This document shows, one piece after another, positions 30,841 through 38,313 of a stretch of DNA of 43,707 nucleotides; the stretch's first letter is position 1, and every line of letters begins with the position of its first letter. The notes beneath the pieces are model-generated. The model saw nothing but the letters and a program-made list of their open reading frames with translations. It was not told the origin of the DNA and did no database searches. The stretch covers positions 93,930 to 137,636 of the forward strand of contig JAFRTE010000001.1 of assembly GCA_017427285.1 (NCBI GenBank). The letters run 5' to 3'. This DNA is from Clostridia bacterium. GTDB lineage: Bacteria > Bacillota > Clostridia > Oscillospirales > UBA644. A program made the position numbers and the translations under genes.

Positions 30841-32472
30841 TTATTCGGCAGAAATGAGATAGTAATATACCGGCTGTCCGCCGTTGATAAGAATAATTTC
30901 GGTATCTTCGGGAAGCTTTGCTCTGATATGATCGCACATCTCTTCCGCCTCGGCCTCGGTTATATCCGAACCGTAAAATACGGTTATGCACGAATATCCC
31001 GCAAGGTCGTCAGCAATTTTATCCATGCACTCGCCGCAGCCGTTTTCAACGTATTTTACTTCGCCGTTTACAAGACCGAGGTGCTGTCCTTCGCGGATCT
31101 GATTGTTTTCAAATACCGAATCGCGAGCCGCAAAAGTAATGCTTGCGGTAAGAATACGGTCTTTGGCTTCGATCATATTCTTTGTATTTTCGTCTACATC
31201 CTCGCTCTCGTCAAAGGCAAGCATTGCGGCGATGCCCTGAGGTACGGATTTTGTGCGTATGACAACTACCGACTTGTCTTCGATTATCTCTGCGGCCTGC
31301 TTTGCCGCCATATAGATGTTTTTGTTGTTCGGCAGAACGTATACCGTTTCGCTCGGCGTTTTGTTGATTGCGGAAATGATATCCTCTGTGGAGGGATTCA
31401 TCGTCTGTCCGCCTTCGACTATCACGTCTGCGCCCAGGTCGCGGAAAACGCTGCAAAGGCCCGCTCCCGCCGCAACGGAAACAAAACCGTATTTCTTTTC
31501 GGGGGCGGCGATTGTCTCTTTTCCGTTTTCGGACGCCTGTTTTTCGATTACGTTCGTATGCTGAAGCTTCATGTTTTCAACTTTGATCGTAATGAGCGGT
31601 CCGCAAAGAAGAGCCGCTGAAAGTACCTTGCCGGGATCGTTTGTATGAACGTGGATCTTGATTATATCCGTGTCGTCAACAAAAACGTCGCTGTCGCCCG
31701 CAGTGCCTACGACCTTGCTGAAAGCGTCGATATCGGCGTCGGTTATATCCTTTTTCTTTTCGACTATACATTCGGTGCAGTATGAAAATTTGATGTCTTC
31801 CGTTTTGAATTCGTCAAACGACGCCGCCTGTTCTGTTTTATCGTCGCTTTGGATCTGTCTGACTATCCCGTCGCCGCGAAGGACTGATAACATGCCGTCG
31901 AAAATCGTAATAAATCCTTTTCCGCCCGCATCGACGACCTTCGCCTGTTTTAAGACGGGAAGGAGCTCCGGTGTTTTTGCAAGCGCATCCTCCGCAGTAG
32001 CGAGCACGCATTCAAAAAACGTAAGCATATCTTCGTTTGTTTCCGCATTTTCGAGCGCTGCTTCCGCCGAAAGACGCATAACGGTCAGTATTGTGCCCTC
32101 GGTCGGGTGGCGGACCGCTTTGTACGCAGAATCAACGCCGTTTTTGAAAGAACGCGCCATCTCCGCAGTTCCCGCTTCGGAAAGTCCCTTGAGCTCCTTT
32201 GCCATTCCTCTGAAGAAAAGCGAAAGAATTACTCCCGAGTTTCCTCTCGCGCCGCGAAGAAGCGATGACGCGACAAGGTCGGCGCAGCGTGAAAGATCAC
32301 CGTCAAAAGAAGCCAGATTCTTTTTTGCGGACTGCATCGTAAGACTCATGTTGATGCCCGTGTCGCCGTCGGGTACGGGAAAAACGTTTAGACTGTTGAT
32401 TTTTTCTTTTTCGTTATCTATCGCATTGGCGGCGGAAAGCACCATATCGCGAAAAATCTGTCCGTTTATCAT
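30841..32472 (-). CDS. fakA: Fatty acid kinase FakA (DhaL/DegV-type)
   Basis: A 543-residue protein with an N-terminal DhaL (DAK2) ATP-binding domain, NVFPVPDGDTGINM near residues 29-42, and DAGGKGF, followed by the middle and C-terminal FakA domains with EGGQTMNPS. In Staphylococcus and relatives FakA phosphorylates fatty acids presented by FakB, feeding exogenous fatty acids into phospholipid synthesis. The asp23-like gene lies 30 bases upstream, the same order as yloU-yloV. No fakB is nearby. The ribosome site is weak, so coupling to the upstream gene is likely. Confidence 0.94.
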   Translation of the reverse strand: MINGQIFRDMVLSAANAIDNEKEKINSLNVFPVPDGDTGINMSLTMQSAKKNLASFDGDLSRCADLVASSLLRGARGNSGVILSLFFRGMAKELKGLSEAGTAEMARSFKNGVDSAYKAVRHPTEGTILTVMRLSAEAALENAETNEDMLTFFECVLATAEDALAKTPELLPVLKQAKVVDAGGKGFITIFDGMLSVLRGDGIVRQIQSDDKTEQAASFDEFKTEDIKFSYCTECIVEKKKDITDADIDAFSKVVGTAGDSDVFVDDTDIIKIHVHTNDPGKVLSAALLCGPLITIKVENMKLQHTNVIEKQASENGKETIAAPEKKYGFVSVAAGAGLCSVFRDLGADVIVEGGQTMNPSTEDIISAINKTPSETVYVLPNNKNIYMAAKQAAEIIEDKSVVVIRTKSVPQGIAAMLAFDESEDVDENTKNMIEAKDRILTASITFAARDSVFENNQIREGQHLGLVNGEVKYVENGCGECMDKIADDLAGYSCITVFYGSDITEAEAEEMCDHIRAKLPEDTEIILINGGQPVYYYLISAE

Positions 32473-32502
32473 TATTAAAGCAAACCTCTTATCAGAATTC
32501 TG

Positions 32503-32850
32503 TTATTTTGTCACCGAGTCAACGTAAATATTGACCGCGCTTACCTCAAAACCTGTCATCTCTTCGAGCGTATAAGTTATTTTATGCGTTATGCTGTCTG
32601 TGATCGCGGGGATATTTATGCCGTAAAGGACCATGATGTGAAGATCCACTTCGATCTTGTTATCCGAACAGCGCACGGATATTCCCTTGTCGCTCGGGTC
32701 TCTGTTAACGAGTTCCCAGAATTCCTCCGTCATGTTTTTTGCGGTCATTCCGGAAATACCGAAGCAGTTTCCCGCGGCTATGGAAACGATGTTTGAAAGA
32801 ACGGCGTCGTCAACTGCGATTATGCCGTTGTCGTTATCGAGTCTGAGCAT
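32503..32850 (-). CDS. Asp23/Gls24-family envelope stress protein
   Basis: A 115-residue protein of the Asp23 (YloU) family. The opening GIIAVDDAVLSNIVSIAAGN, the central VDLHIMVLYGINIPA and the C-terminal SAVNIYVDSV match the family. Asp23 proteins form membrane-associated assemblies linked to alkaline and envelope stress and to lipid metabolism through FakA. A strong AAAAGGAGGG site precedes it. It is the first gene of the long minus-strand run and is preceded by an unusual leader with a short open frame. Confidence 0.92.
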   Translation of the reverse strand: MLRLDNDNGIIAVDDAVLSNIVSIAAGNCFGISGMTAKNMTEEFWELVNRDPSDKGISVRCSDNKIEVDLHIMVLYGINIPAITDSITHKITYTLEEMTGFEVSAVNIYVDSVTK

Positions 32851-32888
32851 ATTTCAGCCCTCCTTTTTATGAGTCAGTATTATTTTTA

Positions 32889-32915
32889 TCAAACAAAAGC
32901 CGATATCGACCGCAT
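32889..32915 (-). CDS. Candidate 8-residue leader peptide (uORF)
   Basis: In the leader of the asp23-fakA transcript, ATG at 32913-32915 is followed by seven sense codons and TGA, giving MRSISAFV. It has an excellent ribosome site, AAGGGAGG, seven bases upstream (32930-32923). It ends 38 bases before the asp23 ATG. It may serve attenuation, ribosome loading or be chance; no rare-codon run is apparent. Confidence 0.45.
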   Translation of the reverse strand: MRSISAFV

Positions 32916-32984
32916 GGGTCTGCCTCCCTTCAAGAAGAAACGGCGCAAAGCAGATAAAAAACCACGCGATAATATATCATTATA

Positions 32985-33013
32985 AGTATACATCATTTGA
33001 TGCGTTTTGTCAA
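32985..33013 (-). promoter_or_regulatory. Sigma-A promoter for the asp23-fakA run
   Basis: TTGACA (33013-33008) and TATACT (32990-32985) with a 17-bp spacer on the minus strand. A second TATAAT overlaps just downstream. It is the only strong promoter found for the genes from 32850 down to about 16.7 kb. The leader is about 125 bases long. Confidence 0.87.
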
Positions 33014-33060
33014 GATGTAAACGTATATTTACTATATTATTTAATAATTTAGTAGACAGA

Positions 33061-33094
33061 AAAACAAAAACCGCACGTTTTTCGTGCGGTTTTT
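33061..33094 (-). terminator. Rho-independent terminator of the folT-fhs-ybaK operon
   Basis: A 12-bp stem (33066-33077 with 33083-33094) with a 5-base loop is followed on the minus strand by a T-rich run. It lies 13 bases after the ybaK stop and directly before the asp23 promoter. Its symmetry allows use in both directions. Confidence 0.9.
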
Positions 33095-33107
33095 GCCTGT
33101 AAGTTTT

Positions 33108-33584
33108 TTATTTAATTAGATCAGCGGTTTTAACGGGAATAAGCGAAAGCAGATCCGACAGTTTCACTTTTACCATAAAGCCGACTTTTCCGCCCGAAAA
33201 GCAGATTCTGTCAAAAAGAACGGACGTTTCGTCGATAAACGTATCAAACTGTTTTCTCATTCCTATCGGCGAGCATCCTCCGTGAACGTATCCCGTGAGA
33301 GGCAAAAGCTCCTTTTGCGGGATCATTTCCACGGATTTTTCACCAGTTGCCGCGGCGGCTTTTTTCAGATCGAGCTCTTCGCACGAGGGGATCATAAAAA
33401 CATAATGTTCCCTGCTTTTTCCGACGGCGACAAGGGTTTTGAAGAGAGCAAGCGGATCCTGTCCGAGCATTTTTGCGATCTCCTCGGCGTTTGCTCCGTC
33501 GGACGAATACGAGAAGCTCTCGAATTCAGCGCCGTTCTGTTCAAGGACGCGCATCACGTTTGTTTTTTCGTCTTTTTTGCTCAT
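33108..33584 (-). CDS. ybaK: Cys-tRNA(Pro)/Cys-tRNA(Cys) deacylase, YbaK family
   Basis: A 158-residue YbaK-fold protein. These remove cysteine mischarged onto tRNA-Pro. The conserved Lys appears in ALFKTLVA, followed by a GYVHGGCSPIGMRK segment and SGGKVGFMVKV. It lies 12 bases behind fhs and its ATG has no recognisable Shine-Dalgarno, so translation probably relies on ribosomes finishing fhs. It is the last gene before the operon terminator. Confidence 0.93.
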   Translation of the reverse strand: MSKKDEKTNVMRVLEQNGAEFESFSYSSDGANAEEIAKMLGQDPLALFKTLVAVGKSREHYVFMIPSCEELDLKKAAAATGEKSVEMIPQKELLPLTGYVHGGCSPIGMRKQFDTFIDETSVLFDRICFSGGKVGFMVKVKLSDLLSLIPVKTADLIK

Positions 33585-33596
33585 TTTCGGAAAGGA

Positions 33597-35270
33597 TCAG
33601 AACAGTCCTACGATATTTCCGTCGTTGTCGATATCTATTGCGTTTGCCGCCGGGACTTTCGGAAGGCCGGGCATGGTGAGAATATCGCCGAGATATACTA
33701 CTATAAAGCCGGCGCCGGAGCTGAGTTTAAGGTCTCTTACGGTGATCTCGAAATTTTTCGGACGGCACAGTAGTTTCGGGTCGTCCGAAAGAGAATACTG
33801 TGTTTTTGCAACGCAGATCGGAAGCGATGAAGCGCCGAGAGCGTTTATCTCCTCGATCGTTTTTCTGGCTGCCGCCGTATACTGCACTCCGCTTGCCCCG
33901 TATATCGTTTCTGCGAGCGCTTTTATCTTGTTTTCTATCGAATCGTCAAGGTTGTATGTAAATCTGATCTCGGAAGGAAGCTCGCATGCGGCGACAACTT
34001 TTTCCGCAAGCTCAACCGCGCCTTTGCCGCCCTGAGCGTGGGCGTAAGAGTATGCAAATTCCGCTCCGCACTCCTCACACGCTTTTCTGACCATTTCCTT
34101 TTCAGCGTCGGTATCGGTGCTGAAAACATTGAGAGCGACAACTACGGGAATATTGAAACCGCGAAGGTTTTCGATATGCTTTCTTAAATTGTCCATACCC
34201 TTTGCAAGAGCTTCGAGGTTCTCAGTTGCTTTTTCCTGCGCGGATACGCCGCCGTTGTATTTCAGAGCTCTTACGGTTGCAACGAGAACGATGCACTTCG
34301 GGCTCGTGCCCAGTCTTCTGCATTTGATATTCAGGAATTTTTCCGCTCCGAGGTCGGAGCCGAAGCCGGCTTCAGTAATGCAGTAGTCAAATCTGTCCAT
34401 AGCAAGTCTTGTGGCTCTTACCGAGTTGCAGCCGTGGGCAATATTGGCAAACGGTCCGCCATGAATAAAGCAGGGAGAATGGCCGATCGACTGAACGAGA
34501 TTGGGCAGCATTGCGTCTTTGAGAAGCGCCGCCATCGCGCCGTCCGCGCCGATATCCCGGGCATAAACGGGAGTACCGTCAAATCTGTTTGCTATATGTA
34601 TGTTTCCGAGACGTTTTTTAAGGTCTGCAAGGTCGTCGGCAAGACAGAGAACCGCCATTACTTCGCTTGCAACGGTTATCTGAAATCCGTCCTGACGCAC
34701 AACGCCGTCTGTGGGTTTGCCCATACCGACAACTATGTTTCTCAGCGCGCGGTCGTTCATATCAAGCACACGGCGAAAGATTATGCGCTTCGGGTCGATA
34801 TTCTGAGCGTTTCCCTGATAAATATGGTTATCGATCATCGCGCAAAGCAGGTTGTTTGCCGAAGTAATCGCGTGAAAATCCCCGGTGAAGTGAAGGTTTA
34901 TATCCTCCATGGGAACGACCTGCGAGTATCCGCCGCCCGTTGCGCCGCCTTTGAGCCCGAAAACGGGACCGAGAGAAGGTTCTCTCAAAGCGACCGCGGC
35001 ATTTTTGCCTATAAGGTTAAGAGCGTCGCCGAGACCGATGGTGGTCGTTGTTTTGCCTTCGCCGAAAGGCGTGGGATTTATTGCGGTAACGAGGACGAGT
35101 CTGCCGTTTTTGTTTTTCTTATCTTTTATCGCCTTTTCCGAAATCTTCGCCTTATACGGACCGTAATAGACGATCTCCTCTTCGGTAAAGCCGGCGTTTT
35201 CGGCTATTTTCTTTATCGGATACAGCTCTGCGGATTTTGAGATTTCGATGTCCGAAGGAATGGTTGTCAT
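33597..35270 (-). CDS. fhs: Formate--tetrahydrofolate ligase
   Basis: A 557-residue enzyme that forms 10-formyltetrahydrofolate from formate, ATP and tetrahydrofolate. The ATP loop is in TPFGEGKTTTTIGLGDAL, with LREPSLGPVFGLKGGATGGG and FVPMEDINLHFTGD-like PMEDINLHFTGD downstream. Length is family standard. An AAAAGGAG site lies in front. It follows the folT-like gene by 37 bases and is therefore probably under the same tetrahydrofolate riboswitch, joining folate import with one-carbon loading. Confidence 0.97.
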   Translation of the reverse strand: MTTIPSDIEISKSAELYPIKKIAENAGFTEEEIVYYGPYKAKISEKAIKDKKNKNGRLVLVTAINPTPFGEGKTTTTIGLGDALNLIGKNAAVALREPSLGPVFGLKGGATGGGYSQVVPMEDINLHFTGDFHAITSANNLLCAMIDNHIYQGNAQNIDPKRIIFRRVLDMNDRALRNIVVGMGKPTDGVVRQDGFQITVASEVMAVLCLADDLADLKKRLGNIHIANRFDGTPVYARDIGADGAMAALLKDAMLPNLVQSIGHSPCFIHGGPFANIAHGCNSVRATRLAMDRFDYCITEAGFGSDLGAEKFLNIKCRRLGTSPKCIVLVATVRALKYNGGVSAQEKATENLEALAKGMDNLRKHIENLRGFNIPVVVALNVFSTDTDAEKEMVRKACEECGAEFAYSYAHAQGGKGAVELAEKVVAACELPSEIRFTYNLDDSIENKIKALAETIYGASGVQYTAAARKTIEEINALGASSLPICVAKTQYSLSDDPKLLCRPKNFEITVRDLKLSSGAGFIVVYLGDILTMPGLPKVPAANAIDIDNDGNIVGLF

Positions 35271-35307
35271 TTGTAAGGCTCCTTTTAAAAATTATAAATA
35301 TGTAAGA

Positions 35308-36396
35308 TTACAGAAGATTCGATTTTTTCAGCGACGGCACGGCTTTTTTAAGTAAAAACCAGAGAATAGCCGTATAGAGCGGAACGCCTATGAAAAGCGC
35401 TGCAGCAAGTCTCGGAACGAGATATACCCAGAAACTGACGGACGTATATGTCAGACTTATCCAGAAAGAGTTGAGCACGGAAGTTACCGTTGAGGCAACA
35501 AAGCAGAAAACGGCGAGCTTCGTAAGAGCGGCGCTGCGGTTTAATATCATCGCAAGCAGGATAACGCACGAAATTGCCGCAAGGATATACGGGACGGCTC
35601 CGACCGTAACGGAAACGTCGGTTTTTTCGAGCTTTTTCGGTATCTGCAAAATTAGCGTAAAAGACGAAAGTCCGCTGAGGACGAAGCATGCGAAAGCCGA
35701 AACAAAGGCGGGAAGTCTGCGTTTGCCGAAATACGCCGCAAGAGAGATGATGCCGAATATCAGGGCGGAAGCAAAGCCGAGAGACACTGCGGAAGCTGTA
35801 TCGGAAACGGCGATCGCAGTATAGGCAAGGGACGCGGGATCGCCCGTATCAAGCGCGCGGAGCACGGACGTGAAAACCGTTTTGTATTCCTCGGTTTCGA
35901 CAAGCGTCTGCCATACCGAAAGAGACGCAGTATCCCCGTCCGAAAATTCCGCTGACATCGCCGGCAGAAAAAGAAGAACGCCGAATGCCGCAACGAAAAC
36001 GCAGAGCGCTGCGGAAAGGATTTTGCCGCCCGCGGTCTTTTCGGAAGAATACGTTGCGGATTCTTTTATTTTTCCGTCACGCATGAAAATCATTTTGAAA
36101 AATCCTGCCATCGCTCCCGCGAGCATAGTCGACAGAGTAATTCCCGGCATAAACGGGCCGAGCGGGACGAAGATGACGCAAAGGATATCCTGCACGCCTC
36201 CAACGAGCGCGCCCCATACGGGTCCGTACAGAAAGCCGGAAAGAAAAATCGGGACGAAGCTGATGTTTACGGAAAGACTTTTTACTCCGAAAAGCGGGAC
36301 GGTTATCCCCAGAAATCTGTCGAGCACGAAACCCACAGCAGCGAGTATCGCGCAGACGATAAGCGTTTTTACGTATTCCCTGACGTTCTTTTTCAT
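35308..36396 (-). CDS. folT: FolT-type ECF transporter S component with a large internal insertion
   Basis: A 362-residue membrane protein, about twice the usual S-component length. Residues 1-110 match FolT: FLGITVPLFGVKSLSVNISFV, FLSGFLYGPVWGALVGG, PGITLSTMLAGAMAG. Residues about 285-355 match its C-terminal half: SVLNSFWISLTY, VPRLAAALFIGVPLY. Between them lies an extra segment of about 175 residues with a hydrophilic, acidic stretch and four further hydrophobic segments. S components bind the vitamin and dock on a shared EcfAAT module, which is not in the window. A tetrahydrofolate riboswitch and a GAGG site precede it, supporting folate as substrate. Confidence 0.86.
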   Translation of the reverse strand: MKKNVREYVKTLIVCAILAAVGFVLDRFLGITVPLFGVKSLSVNISFVPIFLSGFLYGPVWGALVGGVQDILCVIFVPLGPFMPGITLSTMLAGAMAGFFKMIFMRDGKIKESATYSSEKTAGGKILSAALCVFVAAFGVLLFLPAMSAEFSDGDTASLSVWQTLVETEEYKTVFTSVLRALDTGDPASLAYTAIAVSDTASAVSLGFASALIFGIISLAAYFGKRRLPAFVSAFACFVLSGLSSFTLILQIPKKLEKTDVSVTVGAVPYILAAISCVILLAMILNRSAALTKLAVFCFVASTVTSVLNSFWISLTYTSVSFWVYLVPRLAAALFIGVPLYTAILWFLLKKAVPSLKKSNLL

Positions 36397-36399
36397 TTT

Positions 36400-36431
36400 G
36401 ATGACCTCGGAATTTTAAGATTCAGATCATC
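36400..36431 (-). promoter_or_regulatory. Predicted Shine-Dalgarno-sequestering hairpin downstream of the riboswitch aptamer
   Basis: On the minus strand GATGATC (36431-36425) can pair over 7 bp, including one G-U pair, with GGTCATC (36406-36400). The second arm includes part of the folT ribosome site GAGG (36408-36405). Pairing would hide that site, which makes it a reasonable expression platform for the aptamer. How ligand binding changes it is inferred. Confidence 0.55.
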
Positions 36432-36455
36432 CGTCGATAAAATATACGATTTTAC

Positions 36456-36548
36456 ACAGCGGACGCGACACCGAACCGCAAGACGTCGTCTTTTCGTCCG
36501 AAGACCACTTCCCATTCTTCGGCACTTAACGCTCGGTATCTACTCTGT
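36456..36548 (-). ncRNA. Tetrahydrofolate (THF) riboswitch aptamer
   Basis: Read on the minus strand, a 93-base segment matches the THF aptamer in order: a P1 arm ACAG, AGTAG, a stem arm ATACCG, CGTTAAGTGCC, GGGAAGTGG, GGACGAAAAG, a CGGTTCGGT arm, CGTCCG and the closing CTGT. The AGUAG ... GUUAAGUG ... GGGANGU ... ACGAA ... CAUCCG core is diagnostic. It begins right at the expected start of the transcript and lies 60 bases upstream of a folT-like ATG, the typical target. Confidence 0.95.
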
Positions 36549-36556
36549 TGAATGTA

Positions 36557-36586
36557 ATTATAACATACTTTACAGTAACTTTTCAA
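36557..36586 (-). promoter_or_regulatory. Sigma-A promoter for the riboswitch-folT operon
   Basis: TTGAAA (36586-36581) and TATAAT (36562-36557) separated by 18 bp on the minus strand. The start of transcription would fall at the 5' end of the THF aptamer. Confidence 0.82.
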
Positions 36587-36617
36587 TACCTAAAATCCAA
36601 ATAAAATGAAAAATATC

Positions 36618-36646
36618 TTGACATATTGGCTCAAAAGGTGTATTCT
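36618..36646 (+). promoter_or_regulatory. Sigma-A promoter for the sodium/solute symporter
   Basis: TTGACA (36618-36623) and TATTCT (36641-36646) with a 17-bp spacer on the plus strand, 38 bases before the symporter ATG. It is divergent from the riboswitch promoter, about 30 bases away. Confidence 0.83.
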
Positions 36647-36683
36647 TTAATAAAATACGCATTCAAAAGAAAGGAGAACGGAT

Positions 36684-38156
36684 ATGCTCTGGATGACCGT
36701 CCTTTACGCCGTTGCGGCAATGGCGATCGGATTCTGGAAATATATACGCTGCACCTCGATGCCGGAATATCTTCTCGGCAGCCGCATGCAGTATTCCCGC
36801 GTTGCCGGAATGTCCGCGCAGACAACGATTCTCGGCTTTTTCTTTACCGTCACCGTTCCGATGATCTCAGCGGAGCCTTCGGGCGGCGCGATGAAGGCGA
36901 TTTTTGCGTCTGCGGGAATGGTGCTGGGTATTTTCCTGAGCAAGTTTCTTGTCAGCCGCAGACTGCGCATATACTCCGAGCTTTCGGGCAATTCGCTTTC
37001 CTTTGCCGAATTCCTCGAAAACAGATTCAACGATAAATCCGGTGTCCTCAGAGCCGTTTCCGCATCCGTAATCCTTGTTTTCGGCATACTTCTTTCGGCA
37101 AATCTTTTTTCGATGTCCGCCTCGCTCATAGACAGCATTACGGGCATAGGCCGTATACAGGCGCTTATAATCTGCGGCTTGCTCGTTGCGGTTTTCGTAT
37201 TCCTCGGCGGACTTCCCGCCGTTGTCTCGACAGGATACATCAAAGCGCTCGCTCTGCTTGTATTTTTCGTTTTCATTCTGATTTTCTGTTTTAACCCCAC
37301 ATATTTCGACCGTATCGCCTTTACCGACGCGGCTCCCCTTTCATCTGCGGCGGGGTCTTTGAGCGAAACGGATATACTCGGCGATCTTTTTTCGGATATT
37401 CTTTGCTTTGCCGCATATGCGCTGATGTTTTTCGGTATACCGTTTATAAATACTGCGTATATGTCCACAAAGGAGCGCAGAGTACCGAAAAGAAAGATCT
37501 TTGCGGAGCTTTTCTGGACCGTTCCGTCCGCGGCAGGCGCCGTAATGACCGGAATTATCGTTGCCGCAAACGGAAGGATATCAACGGTTTCGCAGATGGT
37601 AGACACTATTTACAGAACTGCCGCCGTCCCCACCGGCTCGCTGATAGTTTCCCTTATTTTCATAATCTGCATCACAACATCCGACGCCGCACTTTTCACG
37701 GCGGGCGAATCGTTTGCATACGACCTTTTCACACACGGAAAAACAAAGCTTTCCGCAGGGAAAAACGCCATAAACACGGTAAGATTCGGCGTTCTTGCAG
37801 CCGCCGCTGCGGCGGTGCTGTTCGCTCTTTTCGCGCCGCAAACGGAGTTTTTATCAACAGAGTTTCTTATCGGCGCTGTTTCCGCGGCTTTCGGGCCGAC
37901 AGTGCTTTTCTGCCTTTTTTTCAACCGTCTGACCACTAAAGGCGCGGTCGCTTCCGTAGCGGGGGGACTGGCTGTCACCGCTCTTTTCAATTACCTTGAT
38001 CTTATCGATTCTGTCCCCGGTATTCCCGCCGTGATCCCCGGATTTGCCGCGGGAACGGTATTGCTTTTTGCGGTTTCGTTTTTCGACAGAAAGAACATTT
38101 CGGAAAAAACGGGGAACGAATTCGGCAGAACGAAGGAAATTGCGCGTCTTAAATAA
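36684..38156 (+). CDS. Sodium:solute symporter family (SSS) protein
   Basis: A 490-residue transporter of the SSS (PutP/SGLT) family with about 13 hydrophobic segments. The family opening is recognisable as MPEYLLGSRMQYSRVAGMSA near residues 30-50, then the FLGGLPAVVSTGYIKAL segment and an FIICITTSDAALFTAGESFAYDL stretch that normally lines the sodium site (long motif cut here: ITTSDAALFTAGE). An AAGGAG site lies eight bases from the ATG. Substrates in this family include proline, pantothenate, sialic acid and sugars; the sequence does not decide. A terminator follows. Confidence 0.88.
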   Translation: MLWMTVLYAVAAMAIGFWKYIRCTSMPEYLLGSRMQYSRVAGMSAQTTILGFFFTVTVPMISAEPSGGAMKAIFASAGMVLGIFLSKFLVSRRLRIYSELSGNSLSFAEFLENRFNDKSGVLRAVSASVILVFGILLSANLFSMSASLIDSITGIGRIQALIICGLLVAVFVFLGGLPAVVSTGYIKALALLVFFVFILIFCFNPTYFDRIAFTDAAPLSSAAGSLSETDILGDLFSDILCFAAYALMFFGIPFINTAYMSTKERRVPKRKIFAELFWTVPSAAGAVMTGIIVAANGRISTVSQMVDTIYRTAAVPTGSLIVSLIFIICITTSDAALFTAGESFAYDLFTHGKTKLSAGKNAINTVRFGVLAAAAAAVLFALFAPQTEFLSTEFLIGAVSAAFGPTVLFCLFFNRLTTKGAVASVAGGLAVTALFNYLDLIDSVPGIPAVIPGFAAGTVLLFAVSFFDRKNISEKTGNEFGRTKEIARLK

Positions 38157-38185
38157 GAGATTTGCCCCGAAAATTCAAAATAATC

Positions 38186-38219
38186 AAAAAAAAGCAGGAT
38201 GAATACTTGCTTTTTTTTT
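38186..38219 (+). terminator. Rho-independent terminator of the symporter gene
   Basis: An A-rich arm with GCA (38186-38196) pairs with TGC plus a nine-T run (38208-38219) around an 11-base loop. The same T run forms part of the -35 region of the next promoter. Confidence 0.75.
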
Positions 38220-38235
38220 AATTATGTAGTATAAT
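38207..38235 (+). promoter_or_regulatory. Sigma-A promoter for the large secreted protein operon
   Basis: TTGCTT (38207-38212) and TATAAT (38230-38235) with a 17-bp spacer. It overlaps the terminator of the upstream gene. Confidence 0.7.
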
Positions 38236-38313
38236 TATAATGAAAAATAATAAACTTGTATCATGCCAATATGTCAAATCATCGATAAACGCAGTTATTT
38301 TAAGGAGAATGTA

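Noticed and set aside
34434..35240. Open frame of 268 codons antisense to fhs
   Set aside because: Mirror-frame artefact of a highly biased, conserved gene.
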